Shown piece by piece: positions 35,334-44,911 of a stretch of DNA of 64,000 nucleotides (position 1 is its first letter; each line of letters begins with the position of its first letter). The DNA is taken from contig OZ271919.1 of the NCBI GenBank assembly GCA_965602035.1, positions 124,001 through 188,000 on the forward strand, given 5' to 3'. Source of the stretch: Natronospirillum sp965602035 (GTDB lineage Bacteria; Pseudomonadota; Gammaproteobacteria; Pseudomonadales; Natronospirillaceae). The notes beneath the pieces were generated by a model. That model was given only the letters and a program-made list of their open reading frames with translations. It made no database searches and was not told the origin of the DNA. Made by a program: the position numbers and the translations under genes.

Positions 35334-38260
35334 ACGAACGACAGTCAGAGACACAGATGCTGTCCATTCGTGCGGTGATTCGGAAGGAGTTTCGCGGCTT
35401 CTTTAGTTCACCGACAGCGTATCTGTTTGTGGGCGCTTTTCTTGCTGTTTCCCTCTTCGCCGTGTTCTGGGTAGAAGGGTTTTTCGCACGAAATATTGCG
35501 GATGTGCGGCCATTGTTTCAGTGGTTGCCACTTCTCCTTATTTTCCTGGTGGCGGCCCTGACCATGCGCAGTTGGTCTGAGGAGCGACGCGCGGGAACGC
35601 TGGAATCGTTGCTGACGTCGCCAGTTGGAATCTGGCCACTTGTTCTGGGGAAATTTGCCGCAACACTGGGGCTGGTCATGCTGGCGGTGCTGATGACAAT
35701 ACCGTTGCCTCTGACGGTAAGCTGGTTGGGCCCGCTTGACTGGGGCCCGGTGATCGGCGGGTATATTGCCACGTTGTTCCTGGCTGGCGCCTATATTGCC
35801 ATCGGGTTGACGCTTAGTGCCCGCACCGATAACCCGGTGGTGGCACTGATCCTCACGGCGCTGGTGGGCGGAGCCTTCTACCTGATCGGTGCGAATGTAC
35901 TGACAGACCTCGTGGGGCGGGACATAGGAAGATGGCTGTCGGCTCTGGGGACCGGGTCCCGATTCGACTCCATTGCCCGGGGTGTGCTGGACCTGCGTGA
36001 CGTAGTCTATTACCTGAGCCTAACCGGGGTGTTTCTGGCACTGAATATATACCAGTTGCAGTCGTTGCGGTGGGCTGGTAACCCGGGCGGATCCGGCCAC
36101 CAACAGTGGCGGTGGGTCACGGGTCTGGTCGCAGCAAACCTGGTTCTTGCAAATGTCTGGCTGGCGCCGATAGGCGGGTTGCGCATCGATTTGACGGCAG
36201 ATAACCGGTATACGCTGAGTGAGGCAACGGAAACGCAGTTGTCCGGGCTGCAGGAACCTCTGCTGATAAAGGGATTTTTTTCCAATCGCACGCACCCGCT
36301 GTTGCAGCCAATGGTGCCGCGGTTGCAGGACTTGCTGGCGGCCTATGATGTGCTGGGCGGTGATCGTGTTCAGGTAGAAATCGTGGACCCTACAACAAGC
36401 CCCGAGGCAGAGGCTGAAGCGGCCAGTCAATATGGTATCCGGCCGGTTCCATTTCAGACGGCTGACCGGAATCAGTCGTCAATCGTGAACTCTTATTTTG
36501 ATATTGCGATTGCCTACGGAGACCAGCAGGAAACCCTGGGATACCAGGATCTAATCCAACTGCGCGGTTCGGCGAGCCAGCGAACTGAGGTAGCGCTTAG
36601 CAATCCGGAGTATTCAATTACCCGCGCGATTCGCAGCGTCATGCGATCGTATCAAGGTGGCGGAGATCTGTTCGCGCCCTTTAACGACCCGGTTACGTTG
36701 AATGGCTATTTTTCACCGGCAGAGCAGTTACCGGAATCGCTTCGCACTCTCCGGGACTCACTTGTCAATTCCCTGCGTAACTATGCTGAGCAGTCTCCGA
36801 ACGTACAGGCCAATATTGTGAATCCTGCGGCGGGGGGTGGCGAGTTAGCCGCAATTCTCCAGGAGGACCATGGGCTTCAGCCTCAAGTGGCCGGGTTGTT
36901 CAATACTCAACCATTCTGGTTCCACCTAATGGTCGAAGCCAACGGACAATCGGTTCCAGTGCCACCCGTAGACACGCTGGCGGCCAGTGACTGGACGCGC
37001 GCATTGGAAAATACGGTGCAGCGTCTTGCCCCGGGTGCTACACAGACCATCGCGCTGGTTGCGCCCGAGTCACCGGCGCCTCGTATGCGCTTGCAGCGGC
37101 CGCCGGCCGGACCTCAGTTTTCTCAGTTGGAAGATGCCCTCCGGGCCAATCAGCGTGTAATCCGCACTCAACTGCGAAATGGGCGCGTACCATCTGATGC
37201 TGACCTGTTAATGGTTATGGCCCCCAAAGAATTGACGGACAAGCAACAATTCGCCATTGACCAATTTCTGATGCAGGGTGGCAGCGTGGTTCTGGCGACC
37301 TCGCCCTTCGAGCCATCGTTTGGCCAGTCATTGTCGGCCACGCCAGTGGAATCAGGGATTACCGACTGGCTGACACATTACGGGGTTTCCATCCGGAACA
37401 CCTTCGTTCTGGACACCCGGAGCGCCACCTTGCCGGTGCCACGAACGCGAACGGTCGGCGGTCTGCAAATGCGGGAATACCAGCAGTTGCCATATCCGCA
37501 TTTCCCGGATCTGCGTGGGGCGTCAATCAACCCGGAACACCCGATCACGTCGGGCCTGAACCAGTTGACCATGAACTGGGTGTCGCCGGTGTCTGTTGAT
37601 ATGCCGCAAGACGGCTCCCTGACAGCCACCGAGCTGTTGCGGTCTTCGTCGAACAGCTGGACTCACGACGGCACCGATCTGCTTCCGGATTTTGAGACAT
37701 ACCCGGAGCGAGGGTTCCCAGAAGCCGATGACTCGGAAACAGGGCCGCAACTGCTCGCGGTTGCAGTGACTGGCACGTTCGAGTCCTATTACCAGGATCG
37801 GGAGTCGCCGCTGGTCGCTGCTCCGCAAGGGGAATCTTCGGATAGCGAGCCGTCTGCCAGTGAGTCCGGCGAAGATGACGGCGCCACGGATCCGCGTTTT
37901 TCCGGTGTGATACAACAGTCTCCGGACGGCGCAAAACTTTTGGTTGTAGGTAGTCGCTCAATTGCCAGTGATACGGCGCTGGACCTGACATCGGTGGGGA
38001 TGAATACCGCTTACCGTCAGCCGATTCACTTCCTTCAGAACGCCATCGACTGGTCTCTCGGCGACCCGGCCCTGTTGGCACTCAGGGGAAAAACCGAGCT
38101 GGCGCGCACACTCGAGCCATTGACTCCCGCGCAAAGGCAGTTCTGGGAGGCGCTCAATTACGGCATGGCCGTTCTGGCGATGGGGCTGCTGGCGTTCTGG
38201 CGACACCGAGTACGTATATCGGATCGGGTGCGTTACCAACGAATTCTGGCGGAGGTGTGA
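35330..38260 (+). CDS. ABC-2 permease fused to a GldG-type periplasmic domain
   Basis: A 976-residue fusion protein. Residues 1-255 are an ABC-2 permease of the GldF kind with six hydrophobic segments (FRGFFSSPTAYLFVGAF, LLIFLVAALTMRSWSEER and onward). After another helix near 265-285 comes a large GldG/IflA-type domain (about 290-930; RIDLTADNRYTLSE, IVDPTTSPEAEAEAASQYGI, LMVMAPKELTDKQQFAIDQFL). A final helix near 945-962 anchors the C-terminus before a basic tail. An acidic low-complexity stretch (SSDSEPSASESGEDDG) lies near 845. In gliding bacteria GldF and GldG are separate proteins, but here they are one. The substrate is unknown. Confidence 0.9.
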   Translation: MNERQSETQMLSIRAVIRKEFRGFFSSPTAYLFVGAFLAVSLFAVFWVEGFFARNIADVRPLFQWLPLLLIFLVAALTMRSWSEERRAGTLESLLTSPVGIWPLVLGKFAATLGLVMLAVLMTIPLPLTVSWLGPLDWGPVIGGYIATLFLAGAYIAIGLTLSARTDNPVVALILTALVGGAFYLIGANVLTDLVGRDIGRWLSALGTGSRFDSIARGVLDLRDVVYYLSLTGVFLALNIYQLQSLRWAGNPGGSGHQQWRWVTGLVAANLVLANVWLAPIGGLRIDLTADNRYTLSEATETQLSGLQEPLLIKGFFSNRTHPLLQPMVPRLQDLLAAYDVLGGDRVQVEIVDPTTSPEAEAEAASQYGIRPVPFQTADRNQSSIVNSYFDIAIAYGDQQETLGYQDLIQLRGSASQRTEVALSNPEYSITRAIRSVMRSYQGGGDLFAPFNDPVTLNGYFSPAEQLPESLRTLRDSLVNSLRNYAEQSPNVQANIVNPAAGGGELAAILQEDHGLQPQVAGLFNTQPFWFHLMVEANGQSVPVPPVDTLAASDWTRALENTVQRLAPGATQTIALVAPESPAPRMRLQRPPAGPQFSQLEDALRANQRVIRTQLRNGRVPSDADLLMVMAPKELTDKQQFAIDQFLMQGGSVVLATSPFEPSFGQSLSATPVESGITDWLTHYGVSIRNTFVLDTRSATLPVPRTRTVGGLQMREYQQLPYPHFPDLRGASINPEHPITSGLNQLTMNWVSPVSVDMPQDGSLTATELLRSSSNSWTHDGTDLLPDFETYPERGFPEADDSETGPQLLAVAVTGTFESYYQDRESPLVAAPQGESSDSEPSASESGEDDGATDPRFSGVIQQSPDGAKLLVVGSRSIASDTALDLTSVGMNTAYRQPIHFLQNAIDWSLGDPALLALRGKTELARTLEPLTPAQRQFWEALNYGMAVLAMGLLAFWRHRVRISDRVRYQRILAEV

Positions 38261-38261
38261 T

Positions 38262-39113
38262 ATGACTCGATTGTTGAAGTGGCTTTCCGTGCTTCTGGTC
38301 GTCCAGTCTGGTCTGGCCATAAGCCTTTGGGCGGTTGACCGACCAGTTGGAGCACCTGACCGAGCGGAAGGCCCATTACTGAGCTTTGATCCACGGAACG
38401 TAGAGGTCGTCGAGATCACTGGTACGGGTGACAATCGGGTGACACTTGAAAGGCAGGAAAACGGCTGGGCATTGGCATCGGCCAATGGCTTTACTGCCAG
38501 CGAAACCCGGGTGACTCAGTTGCTGGAAACATTGTCCGGGCTGGAGGCTCCTTCGGTGCCAACAGCTACATCGGAGGGGGCTCGAGCACGGTTTCGTGTG
38601 GCGGACGACGACTTCCAGCGGCGGGTTGAGCTGACGCTCGAATCTGGAGACACACAGACCCTGTATGTCGGGGAATCGGCAGGCCGCAACCGGAGTCAGG
38701 TGCGGGTAGCGGCCGAGGACGCCATCTGGGATGTTGAACTCGCTACGTTTGAGGTCCCCGATGAGGCCAGCGCGTGGCGCGATAAGACGGTGCTTCAGAT
38801 AGCGCCAGATGCGGTCGAGTCGGTTGTCGTTAATGGTGAAAAGCGGCCGAATGCGGAGGTCGATCCCATTCTGGATGCACTCGGGTCCTGGCAGTTTGAC
38901 ACTCTGTTGGGAGAGGAGGAACGCCCCGAATATGGTCTGTCGGATCCGCTGCACACCATCCAACTGATGATGAGCGAGAGCGAGGGCATAACCCTGGCAA
39001 TTGGTGAGCGTACGGATACTGACAATGCCCGGTATGTTGTCAAACGCTCTGATCGCGCGGAGTATTTCGGGTTCAGGCCAGATAGCATCCAGCCGTTATT
39101 GAGCGCCCTCTAG
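38262..39113 (+). CDS. DUF4340-domain protein, envelope partner of the Gld-type exporter
   Basis: A 283-residue protein with an N-terminal signal anchor (about 5-24) and a periplasmic DUF4340 region made of two similar beta-rich halves (VTLERQENGWALA..; NRVTLERQ, RYVVKRSDRAEYFGF). The family regularly follows GldG-like genes. It starts one base after the stop of the fused permease gene, so the three genes form one operon. The function is unknown, and the context suggests a periplasmic adaptor. Confidence 0.85.
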   Translation: MTRLLKWLSVLLVVQSGLAISLWAVDRPVGAPDRAEGPLLSFDPRNVEVVEITGTGDNRVTLERQENGWALASANGFTASETRVTQLLETLSGLEAPSVPTATSEGARARFRVADDDFQRRVELTLESGDTQTLYVGESAGRNRSQVRVAAEDAIWDVELATFEVPDEASAWRDKTVLQIAPDAVESVVVNGEKRPNAEVDPILDALGSWQFDTLLGEEERPEYGLSDPLHTIQLMMSESEGITLAIGERTDTDNARYVVKRSDRAEYFGFRPDSIQPLLSAL

Positions 39114-39130
39114 GTGCGCAACGCGTGTGA

Positions 39131-39159
39131 GCGGCGAACGGGCACTACTCGTTCGCCGC
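39131..39159. terminator. Hairpin between convergent genes
   Basis: A perfect 10-bp stem (GCGGCGAACG/CGTTCGCCGC) with a 9-nt loop overlaps the last codons of the acetyltransferase gene and lies after the exporter operon. No T-tract is present, so it is a possible bidirectional terminator only. Confidence 0.4.
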
Positions 39160-39630
39160 CAGTCGTGCCAATGCGTCTCCATCCACTCGGTAGCCGATCC
39201 ATTCCGTCATGGGACGCGCTCCAAGTGACTCATAGAATTCAATTGACGGCGTATTCCAGTTCAGCACGCTCCACTCGAAACGTCGACACCCTTCCTCAAC
39301 AGTTTTTCTGGCCAAAGCGACCAGTAGCGCCTTGCCTGCTCCGCGGCCGCGGGCCTCCGGTGTTACGTAGAGGTCTTCAAGGTATATGCCGCGTTTGCCG
39401 GTCCAGGTGGAGAAATTATAGAAATAAAGCGCAAAGCCAACCGCGCCTTCCGGGGTTTCTGCGATCAGGCAGTGGGTGGTGGAACCAGCGCCAAACAGCG
39501 CTTGCTCGATGTCTGACTCGGTCGCTTCCACGGCGTCGGGCTCGCGCTCGTAATCGGCGAGCTCTCGGATAAAAGCAAGAATCTGAGGGACATCATTGAT
39601 GCGGGCCCGGCGAATGGTGGGGTTGCTCAT
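39145..39630 (-). CDS. GNAT N-acetyltransferase, diamine/thialysine acetyltransferase-like
   Basis: A 161-residue acetyl-CoA-dependent N-acetyltransferase. The acetyl-CoA motif is LYVTPEARGRGAGKALL (about 83-100), preceded by the FALYFYNFSTWTGKRGIYLEDL stretch seen in SSAT2/thialysine acetyltransferases, and followed by CRRFEWSVLNWNTPSIEFYESLGA. These features favour an amine substrate. The ATG at 39630 (MSNPTIRRA) is chosen from family alignment; the frame extends to 39669 without a ribosome-binding site at either start. Confidence 0.85.
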   Translation of the reverse strand: MSNPTIRRARINDVPQILAFIRELADYEREPDAVEATESDIEQALFGAGSTTHCLIAETPEGAVGFALYFYNFSTWTGKRGIYLEDLYVTPEARGRGAGKALLVALARKTVEEGCRRFEWSVLNWNTPSIEFYESLGARPMTEWIGYRVDGDALARLAANE

Positions 39631-39707
39631 GTCAGGTAAAGGACCATTGATCGTTAATGGCGGGAACATAGCATAAACAACCCGATAACGGGGACCTGGC
39701 AGCCCGG

Positions 39708-39923
39708 TCAGTCATCCCGCCTGCGACGACGCAAAGCCGGCCAGCGAGAGAATGCCAGGATATACAGAAACAGCAGGTTCACGAACGGCACGAACATAAG
39801 CAGGCTCCAGAAGCCGGAATAACCGGCTTTCGTGGTAATTCGCCAGAACGGCAGAAGCAGCACTGCAAATGCGACCAGCATGCCGATACCATGGCCGCCC
39901 CAACCGGCTTCCCAATACATCAT
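39708..39923 (-). CDS. Small membrane protein
   Basis: A protein of about 71 residues with two hydrophobic segments (GIGMLVAFAVLLLPFW and a second through FWSLLMFVPFVNLLFLYIL) and a basic end RRRRRDD, suggesting an inner-membrane hairpin with its tail in the cytoplasm. AGGAG lies 5 nt before ATG 39923. It is not recognised as a named family beyond general similarity to small DUF805-like proteins, and its function is unknown. Confidence 0.7.
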   Translation of the reverse strand: MMYWEAGWGGHGIGMLVAFAVLLLPFWRITTKAGYSGFWSLLMFVPFVNLLFLYILAFSRWPALRRRRRDD

Positions 39924-39997
39924 ATGAACTCCTCTATGCCACCTGTGAGAAGTATAACGCACTGTCAGGCGATACCGGGGGGCGGAATGTCCCGTCG

Positions 39998-41524
39998 TCA
40001 GTCGCTGAGTTCGTTCTCTGACACCGCCTGACGCATACGCCGGCGCAGAATCGGGCCGACGAGGTAGGGCAGCAGCAAACCAATGCCGGCGACAATCCAG
40101 AGGCCGAGCGCCAGAGGCGTGCCCCAGAGAATGGACCAGTCGCCATCTGACAGCACCATGGCATGGCCCAGATTCTTCTCCATTTCCGGACCCAGCAGCA
40201 ACCCGAGAATAATGGGTACGAGCGGCATTTCCAGTTTGCGCAGTACATAGCCGGCAACACCGAATGCGACCATGAAGTACAGATCAAACGGGCTGTGGCT
40301 GATGGAGTAAATCCCCACGAAAGCGACCATGGTCACCAGTGGCAATAGATACATGGGCGGCACCGACAGCAATTTTACGAAAATACCGACCAGTGGCACG
40401 TTGAGAACCAGCAGGAGGAAGTTACCGATCAGCAGGGCGGCGATCACGCCCCACACCAGGTCGGCGTTCTGCGTAAACATGAGCGGCCCGGGCGTGATGT
40501 TGAGTGAAATGAGCATGGCCAGCAGCACGGCAGTGGTGCCGCTTCCCGGAACACCCAGGGTCAGCATGGGCACCAGTGCGCCGCTGGACGCCCCGTTGTT
40601 GCCTGCCTCCGGTGCTGCCACACCCCGCGGGTCTCCGTCACCGAACTGACTTCGCTTGCCCAGATAGCGCTTTTCCAGCGTATAGCTGATAAAGCTGCCC
40701 AGTGATGCACCGGCACCCGGCAGAACCCCTGAAATAAACCCGAGGATACCGCCGCGAAACATGGTGGGAATGGTGCTTACTACGTCGCGAACGCTCAGTG
40801 CCAGTTTGCCCATGGTAATCTTCTCGCGGCCGGCACCGGCTTTTTCTTCGATAAACAGCAGCAGTTCCGAGATGGCAAACAGGCCGACGATTGCAAGAAT
40901 GAAGTCAATGCCTTCATAGAGCTTCAGCACGCCGAAGGTGTAGCGCTGCGTCCCGGTTGCAATATCAATGCCTACTGTAGACAGCATTATCCCCAAACAG
41001 GCGGCCACCACGGTTTTCATTGGATTCCTGCCGGTAATACCTCCCAGTGTGGCGAATGCCAGAACGAACAGGGCAAAGTATTCGGCCGGGCCGAATGTGA
41101 GTGCAAACCGCGCCAGTATCGGTGCCAGCAGGATCAGGCCGATCGTGCCGATCAGGCCTCCCATGAAGGAGGCAATCGCTGAAATGGCCAGAGCTTCAGC
41201 CGCTTTTCCCTTGCGTGCCATCGGAAACCCGTCGAGGCAGGTCATCATGGCCGGCTCGTCACCGGGAATATTCAGCAGAATGGACGAGATGCGACCACCA
41301 TACATGGCCCCGGCGTAGACGGCGGTCAGCAGTATCAGGGCGGTGTCCGGTGCCAGCCCGAGTGTGAAGGCCAGCGGTATCAGGATCGCGACGCCATTGG
41401 CGGGGCCGAGGCCCGGCAGTGCGCCGATCAGTGTACCCACGAATGCACCCAGAAGGGCGAACATCAGATTGTGCGGTGTCAGTGCTACCGCAAAACCGTC
41501 CATCAGAAAGTTGAGCGTTTCCAT
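39998..41524 (-). CDS. tctA: Tripartite tricarboxylate transporter, large membrane subunit
   Basis: A 508-residue permease with about 12 membrane helices. It shows the two TctA repeats: GALPGLGPANGVAILIPLAF (about 36-55) and GVLPGAGASLGSFISYTLEKR (about 265-285), plus LGVPGSGTTAVLLAML near 330. It imports a carboxylate with a cation gradient, taking substrate from TctC. It is last in the operon tctC-tctB-tctA, two bases after tctB. It could also serve the orphan Bug receptor at 4.7 kb. Confidence 0.95.
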   Translation of the reverse strand: METLNFLMDGFAVALTPHNLMFALLGAFVGTLIGALPGLGPANGVAILIPLAFTLGLAPDTALILLTAVYAGAMYGGRISSILLNIPGDEPAMMTCLDGFPMARKGKAAEALAISAIASFMGGLIGTIGLILLAPILARFALTFGPAEYFALFVLAFATLGGITGRNPMKTVVAACLGIMLSTVGIDIATGTQRYTFGVLKLYEGIDFILAIVGLFAISELLLFIEEKAGAGREKITMGKLALSVRDVVSTIPTMFRGGILGFISGVLPGAGASLGSFISYTLEKRYLGKRSQFGDGDPRGVAAPEAGNNGASSGALVPMLTLGVPGSGTTAVLLAMLISLNITPGPLMFTQNADLVWGVIAALLIGNFLLLVLNVPLVGIFVKLLSVPPMYLLPLVTMVAFVGIYSISHSPFDLYFMVAFGVAGYVLRKLEMPLVPIILGLLLGPEMEKNLGHAMVLSDGDWSILWGTPLALGLWIVAGIGLLLPYLVGPILRRRMRQAVSENELSD

Positions 41525-41526
41525 GG

Positions 41527-41979
41527 TCAGCCCTCCGGTAACGCCAGGATCCCTGCCGGCAGGCTGAGCTGCAGCAGGTTATTGAACAGAAAGAACACGA
41601 CTACAGCACTGATTAACCCGGTCAGCAGAGCGGGGCGTAGGCGAGCGCCCATGCGCCAGCACAGGAACCCTACGGCCGCTGTGGTTGTGGGAATGAAGCC
41701 GATCGGCTCAAGCATGAATGCATAGGCGATCAGTGTGAGCACGGCATAGATCAGCTCCAGTGCTGTTTTGCCGCCGGGCCATGGGTGGTCGGGATCCGGA
41801 CGAAAAATCAGGTACAGACTGGACAGCGCCAGAATCACAGAAAGAATAGTCGGGAACGTCTGCGGCCCAATGGCCTCCTGGCCGCCGAACGGCGGCGGCC
41901 ATTGTTGAGCGCCCCAGCCGTACGCGACGGCCAGGACGATCAGGCAGACCCCGAGAACGCGGTCGCCATTGAGTGTCAT
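41527..41979 (-). CDS. tctB: Tripartite tricarboxylate transporter, small membrane subunit
   Basis: A 150-residue TctB with four hydrophobic segments and the typical middle part GPQTFPTILSVILALSSLYL. Its start overlaps the tctC stop by 4 bases (ATGA), and it lies directly before tctA, so all three are translated from one message. Confidence 0.92.
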   Translation of the reverse strand: MTLNGDRVLGVCLIVLAVAYGWGAQQWPPPFGGQEAIGPQTFPTILSVILALSSLYLIFRPDPDHPWPGGKTALELIYAVLTLIAYAFMLEPIGFIPTTTAAVGFLCWRMGARLRPALLTGLISAVVVFFLFNNLLQLSLPAGILALPEG

Positions 41980-42965
41980 TGCAGCAGCCCTATTTCACGA
42001 GACAGTGTCTCAATGTCATCGATCTGGTTCTGCACGAACGACTCGAACTCATCTGCCGGCGGGTGGAACGGCATCAGCCCGTTGCGCTGCATGACCGCTT
42101 TCCACTCCTCGCTGGCGTAGAGCTCGTCAATGGCATTGACCCAGTAGTCCTTCGCTTCCTCGTCGGCGTACTTGGGCATATAGAAGCCGCGCCAGTTCGG
42201 ACCGAGCGCGTCAATACCCTGCTCGCGGGCCGTCGGGATATGGCTGAACTTGCCGGGCAGGCGCTCTTCGGACAGGATCGCCAGTACACGCAGGTCACCG
42301 GAGTCCATGAACCCGGTAGCCTCGCTTATGTCTCCGGTAAACGCGTCAACGTGGCCACCGACTACCTGGCTCAGAGCCTCGCCGCCGTTGTTGTACGACA
42401 GGTAGGCGATTTCGGGCAGGTTCTCCACACCAGCTTCGCGTGCCGCGATCAGTACCTTGAGGTGGTCCCAGCCACCGTTGGCGCTACCACCGGCGAACTT
42501 GACCGAACGCTGGTCTTCCTGCAAGGCGTCCATGAGTTCGTTCAGGTCGTCATACTCGGAATCCTGACCGACGGCGATAATGCCGTAGTCGGCACCCAAT
42601 GCGCCGACCCATTTCACCATGTCGGAGGTCATGCCCGGAAACTGTTGCTGCGCCAGCCGGCTGGTTGTGGCGGTAGACGCGGCGACCAGCAGGTTGTTGT
42701 CGTCACCGCGCTTGCTCACTGTGTGAGCGTAGGCGACGCCACCGCCGGCACCTGCCATGTTAGTGGTTCGGACATTGCCGGGTACCATATCCAGATCGCG
42801 CAAGGTTTCACCAACGCTGCGACAGGTGAAATCCCAGCCGCCACCCGGGTCAGCCGGCGCAATGCATTCCACGTTGCGCGAGGGGTCCCATGCGGAAGCA
42901 GACAGTGTAATGGCGGCCAGGCCGACCCCGACCGTGAGAGCGGTTATTGATTGCTTGAGCTTCAT
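41976..42965 (-). CDS. tctC: Tripartite tricarboxylate transporter receptor
   Basis: A 329-residue periplasmic binding protein. The signal peptide covers about 1-25 (ending LSASAW). The binding site follows as CIAPADPGGGWDFTCRSVGE (about 33-52), GAGGGVAYAHTV and FAGGSANGGWDHLKVL. GAGAGG precedes ATG 42965 by 7 nt; an earlier ATG at 43022 lacks one. PGGGWDFTC is seen in members that bind citrate-like tricarboxylates or dicarboxylates. The divergent two-component system probably induces this operon. Confidence 0.94.
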   Translation of the reverse strand: MKLKQSITALTVGVGLAAITLSASAWDPSRNVECIAPADPGGGWDFTCRSVGETLRDLDMVPGNVRTTNMAGAGGGVAYAHTVSKRGDDNNLLVAASTATTSRLAQQQFPGMTSDMVKWVGALGADYGIIAVGQDSEYDDLNELMDALQEDQRSVKFAGGSANGGWDHLKVLIAAREAGVENLPEIAYLSYNNGGEALSQVVGGHVDAFTGDISEATGFMDSGDLRVLAILSEERLPGKFSHIPTAREQGIDALGPNWRGFYMPKYADEEAKDYWVNAIDELYASEEWKAVMQRNGLMPFHPPADEFESFVQNQIDDIETLSREIGLLQ

Positions 42966-43234
42966 GATTTTGCCTCTCGTTTGTTGTTGTCGAGCACACC
43001 GCGTTGCCGGTGTGATGAGCAAAACTAGAAGCGATCCTGCCTTTGGAAAACCTTAGGAACGTATTGCCTTTAAAGGACTTTCCGCATTTTTTGTTCATAA
43101 TGTTTACGGGCGTTTGACACTCCGATTCGTTAAGGTAGCGCCCAGAACGCCCATGGTCGGCTCCGGTGTCGTGCTGTCAGAAGCAGATGCGATCCGGCCG
43201 GATCAACTGTCGAACAACAATACTGCCCGGCGTG

Positions 43235-44911
43235 ATGATAAGCGTACTGCGAAAGCTGAAACTGAAAACCCGTATGATCCTGATCCTCGGTCTGGTCAGC
43301 GCCCTGCAGACCGGTCTGATCGGCGCGTTTGCCTGGTATTACCTGGCTGATTCACTCGATGATCAGATCGGTGAGCGCGCGCTCAAAGTGGCGCGCACGA
43401 TCGCGGCCATGCCAGGGGTGATCGAGGGCGTAAAACAGCGCGACACCGAGTGGTTGCAACCGCTTCGGGAGCAGTTGGAAGACACCAACGAGGCACTGTT
43501 TATCGTCATAGGTGACGCGTATAATATTCGCCTCGCACACCCCAATCCGGAGAAGATCGGCCACTCTATGGCTGACGATGACGACGATGACGGCAGCATT
43601 GCTCTTGAGCAGGGGCAGGGGTACGTCAACAAGGCCCACGGCAGTCTGGGCCTGTCCATGCGCGGTAAAGCCCCCATATTTGACGGGGCCGGCGGAGAGA
43701 TCATCGGTATCGTGTCGGTCGGGTATTCCCTGAATCAGGTCAGTGCGACCATTCAGCGTTATCATCTGGGGCTGCTCAGTGTCGTGGTACTGATGCTGTT
43801 GTTCAGTGTGTTCACGGCCATTGTCATTGCCTCCCGATTCAAGCGGGAGATATTCGGTCTGGAGCCGGACCAGATCGCCCGATTATTCGAGGAGCGCGAT
43901 GCCACGCTGCAGTCCGTGCGTGAAGGAATCATAGCTATCAACCGGGGTGGCCTGATCACGACGTTTAACCGGACGGCGATTGAAACACTGGGACTGGCGC
44001 CGGATACCCGGCTGGCGGGGCGCCATATCTCGGATGTTCTGCCCGAAAGTGACATGCTGTCACTCCTCGACACGGGGGAGCCGCAATTCGACCAGGAAGT
44101 GTGGCTGCAGGGCCGACACATGATCGTGAATCGACTTCCCCTGCGCCAGGGATCCGGCGGTGAAATTACCGGTGTTGTGTCCAGCTTCCGGCCTCGGGAT
44201 GAGCTGGATCAGGTCAGTCGAAGGCTGACGAGAATACAGCAGTACGCGGATGCGTTGCGCAGTCAGACGCATGAATACTCCAACAAATTGCACACCATCG
44301 CCGGGTTGATCCAGATTGGTGCCAGTGAGGAGGCATTGGCGCTGATCGGCAATGAGGTGCGAGACCACCAGGCGCTGATTCACCTGCTGCTGGATGCGGT
44401 ACCTGATCCGGTGGTGGCAGGATGTCTGCTGGGGAAATACAACCGGGCGCGTGAGATGGGACTGACTCTGGAGATAGATCCGGACAGCCGCATGGCAGAT
44501 ATTCCGGATTCACTGCCGCGTGACCAGTTGGTGATGATGCTGGGTAACCTGATTGATAACGCCCTCGATGCGACCCATGAGACGAATCCGGACGGCGGCA
44601 TTGTGCACCTCAGCATGACCGACCTCGGCAGGGACCTGGTGTTCGAGGTGGAAGACCAGGGGCCGGGCATTGCGGACAGTGACCGCGAGCGAATTTTTGA
44701 ACGAGGGTATAGCAGTAAAGCGGAAGCGAATCATGGAATCGGTCTGCATCTGGTCAAGCAGTTTGTCACGCGCTGGGGTGGATCAATTACCTTTGCCGCT
44801 GCTCCGCATGGTGGTTCGCGGTTCACGGTTTATCTGGCCAAGTCACCGGGCAGAATGGGCGTATACGGAGAGAATAATGAGAACGCTGAGTCTGCTGATA
44901 GTAGAGGATGA
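43235..44911 (+). CDS. CitA/DcuS-type sensor histidine kinase
   Basis: A 558-residue membrane kinase. A helix near 18-38 leads into a periplasmic Cache/PDC domain with the carboxylate-sensor pattern (HPNPEKIGHS, YVNKAHGSLGLSMRGKAPIFD, IIGIVSVGY), interrupted by a run of six Asp near residue 137. A second helix near 178-200, a PAS domain, the H-box THEYSNKLH near 350, the N-box NLIDNALDAT near 446 and the G boxes (EDQGPGI, GIGLHLV) follow. The start could be GTG 43232 or ATG 43235; neither has a strong ribosome-binding site. It probably senses the carboxylate imported by the divergent TctABC. Confidence 0.9.
   Translation: MISVLRKLKLKTRMILILGLVSALQTGLIGAFAWYYLADSLDDQIGERALKVARTIAAMPGVIEGVKQRDTEWLQPLREQLEDTNEALFIVIGDAYNIRLAHPNPEKIGHSMADDDDDDGSIALEQGQGYVNKAHGSLGLSMRGKAPIFDGAGGEIIGIVSVGYSLNQVSATIQRYHLGLLSVVVLMLLFSVFTAIVIASRFKREIFGLEPDQIARLFEERDATLQSVREGIIAINRGGLITTFNRTAIETLGLAPDTRLAGRHISDVLPESDMLSLLDTGEPQFDQEVWLQGRHMIVNRLPLRQGSGGEITGVVSSFRPRDELDQVSRRLTRIQQYADALRSQTHEYSNKLHTIAGLIQIGASEEALALIGNEVRDHQALIHLLLDAVPDPVVAGCLLGKYNRAREMGLTLEIDPDSRMADIPDSLPRDQLVMMLGNLIDNALDATHETNPDGGIVHLSMTDLGRDLVFEVEDQGPGIADSDRERIFERGYSSKAEANHGIGLHLVKQFVTRWGGSITFAAAPHGGSRFTVYLAKSPGRMGVYGENNENAESADSRG

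Noticed and set aside
44670..44876. N-terminal extension of the response regulator
   Set aside because: It lies wholly inside the kinase gene in another frame, while ATG 44877 has GGAGAG and starts directly with the receiver fold.
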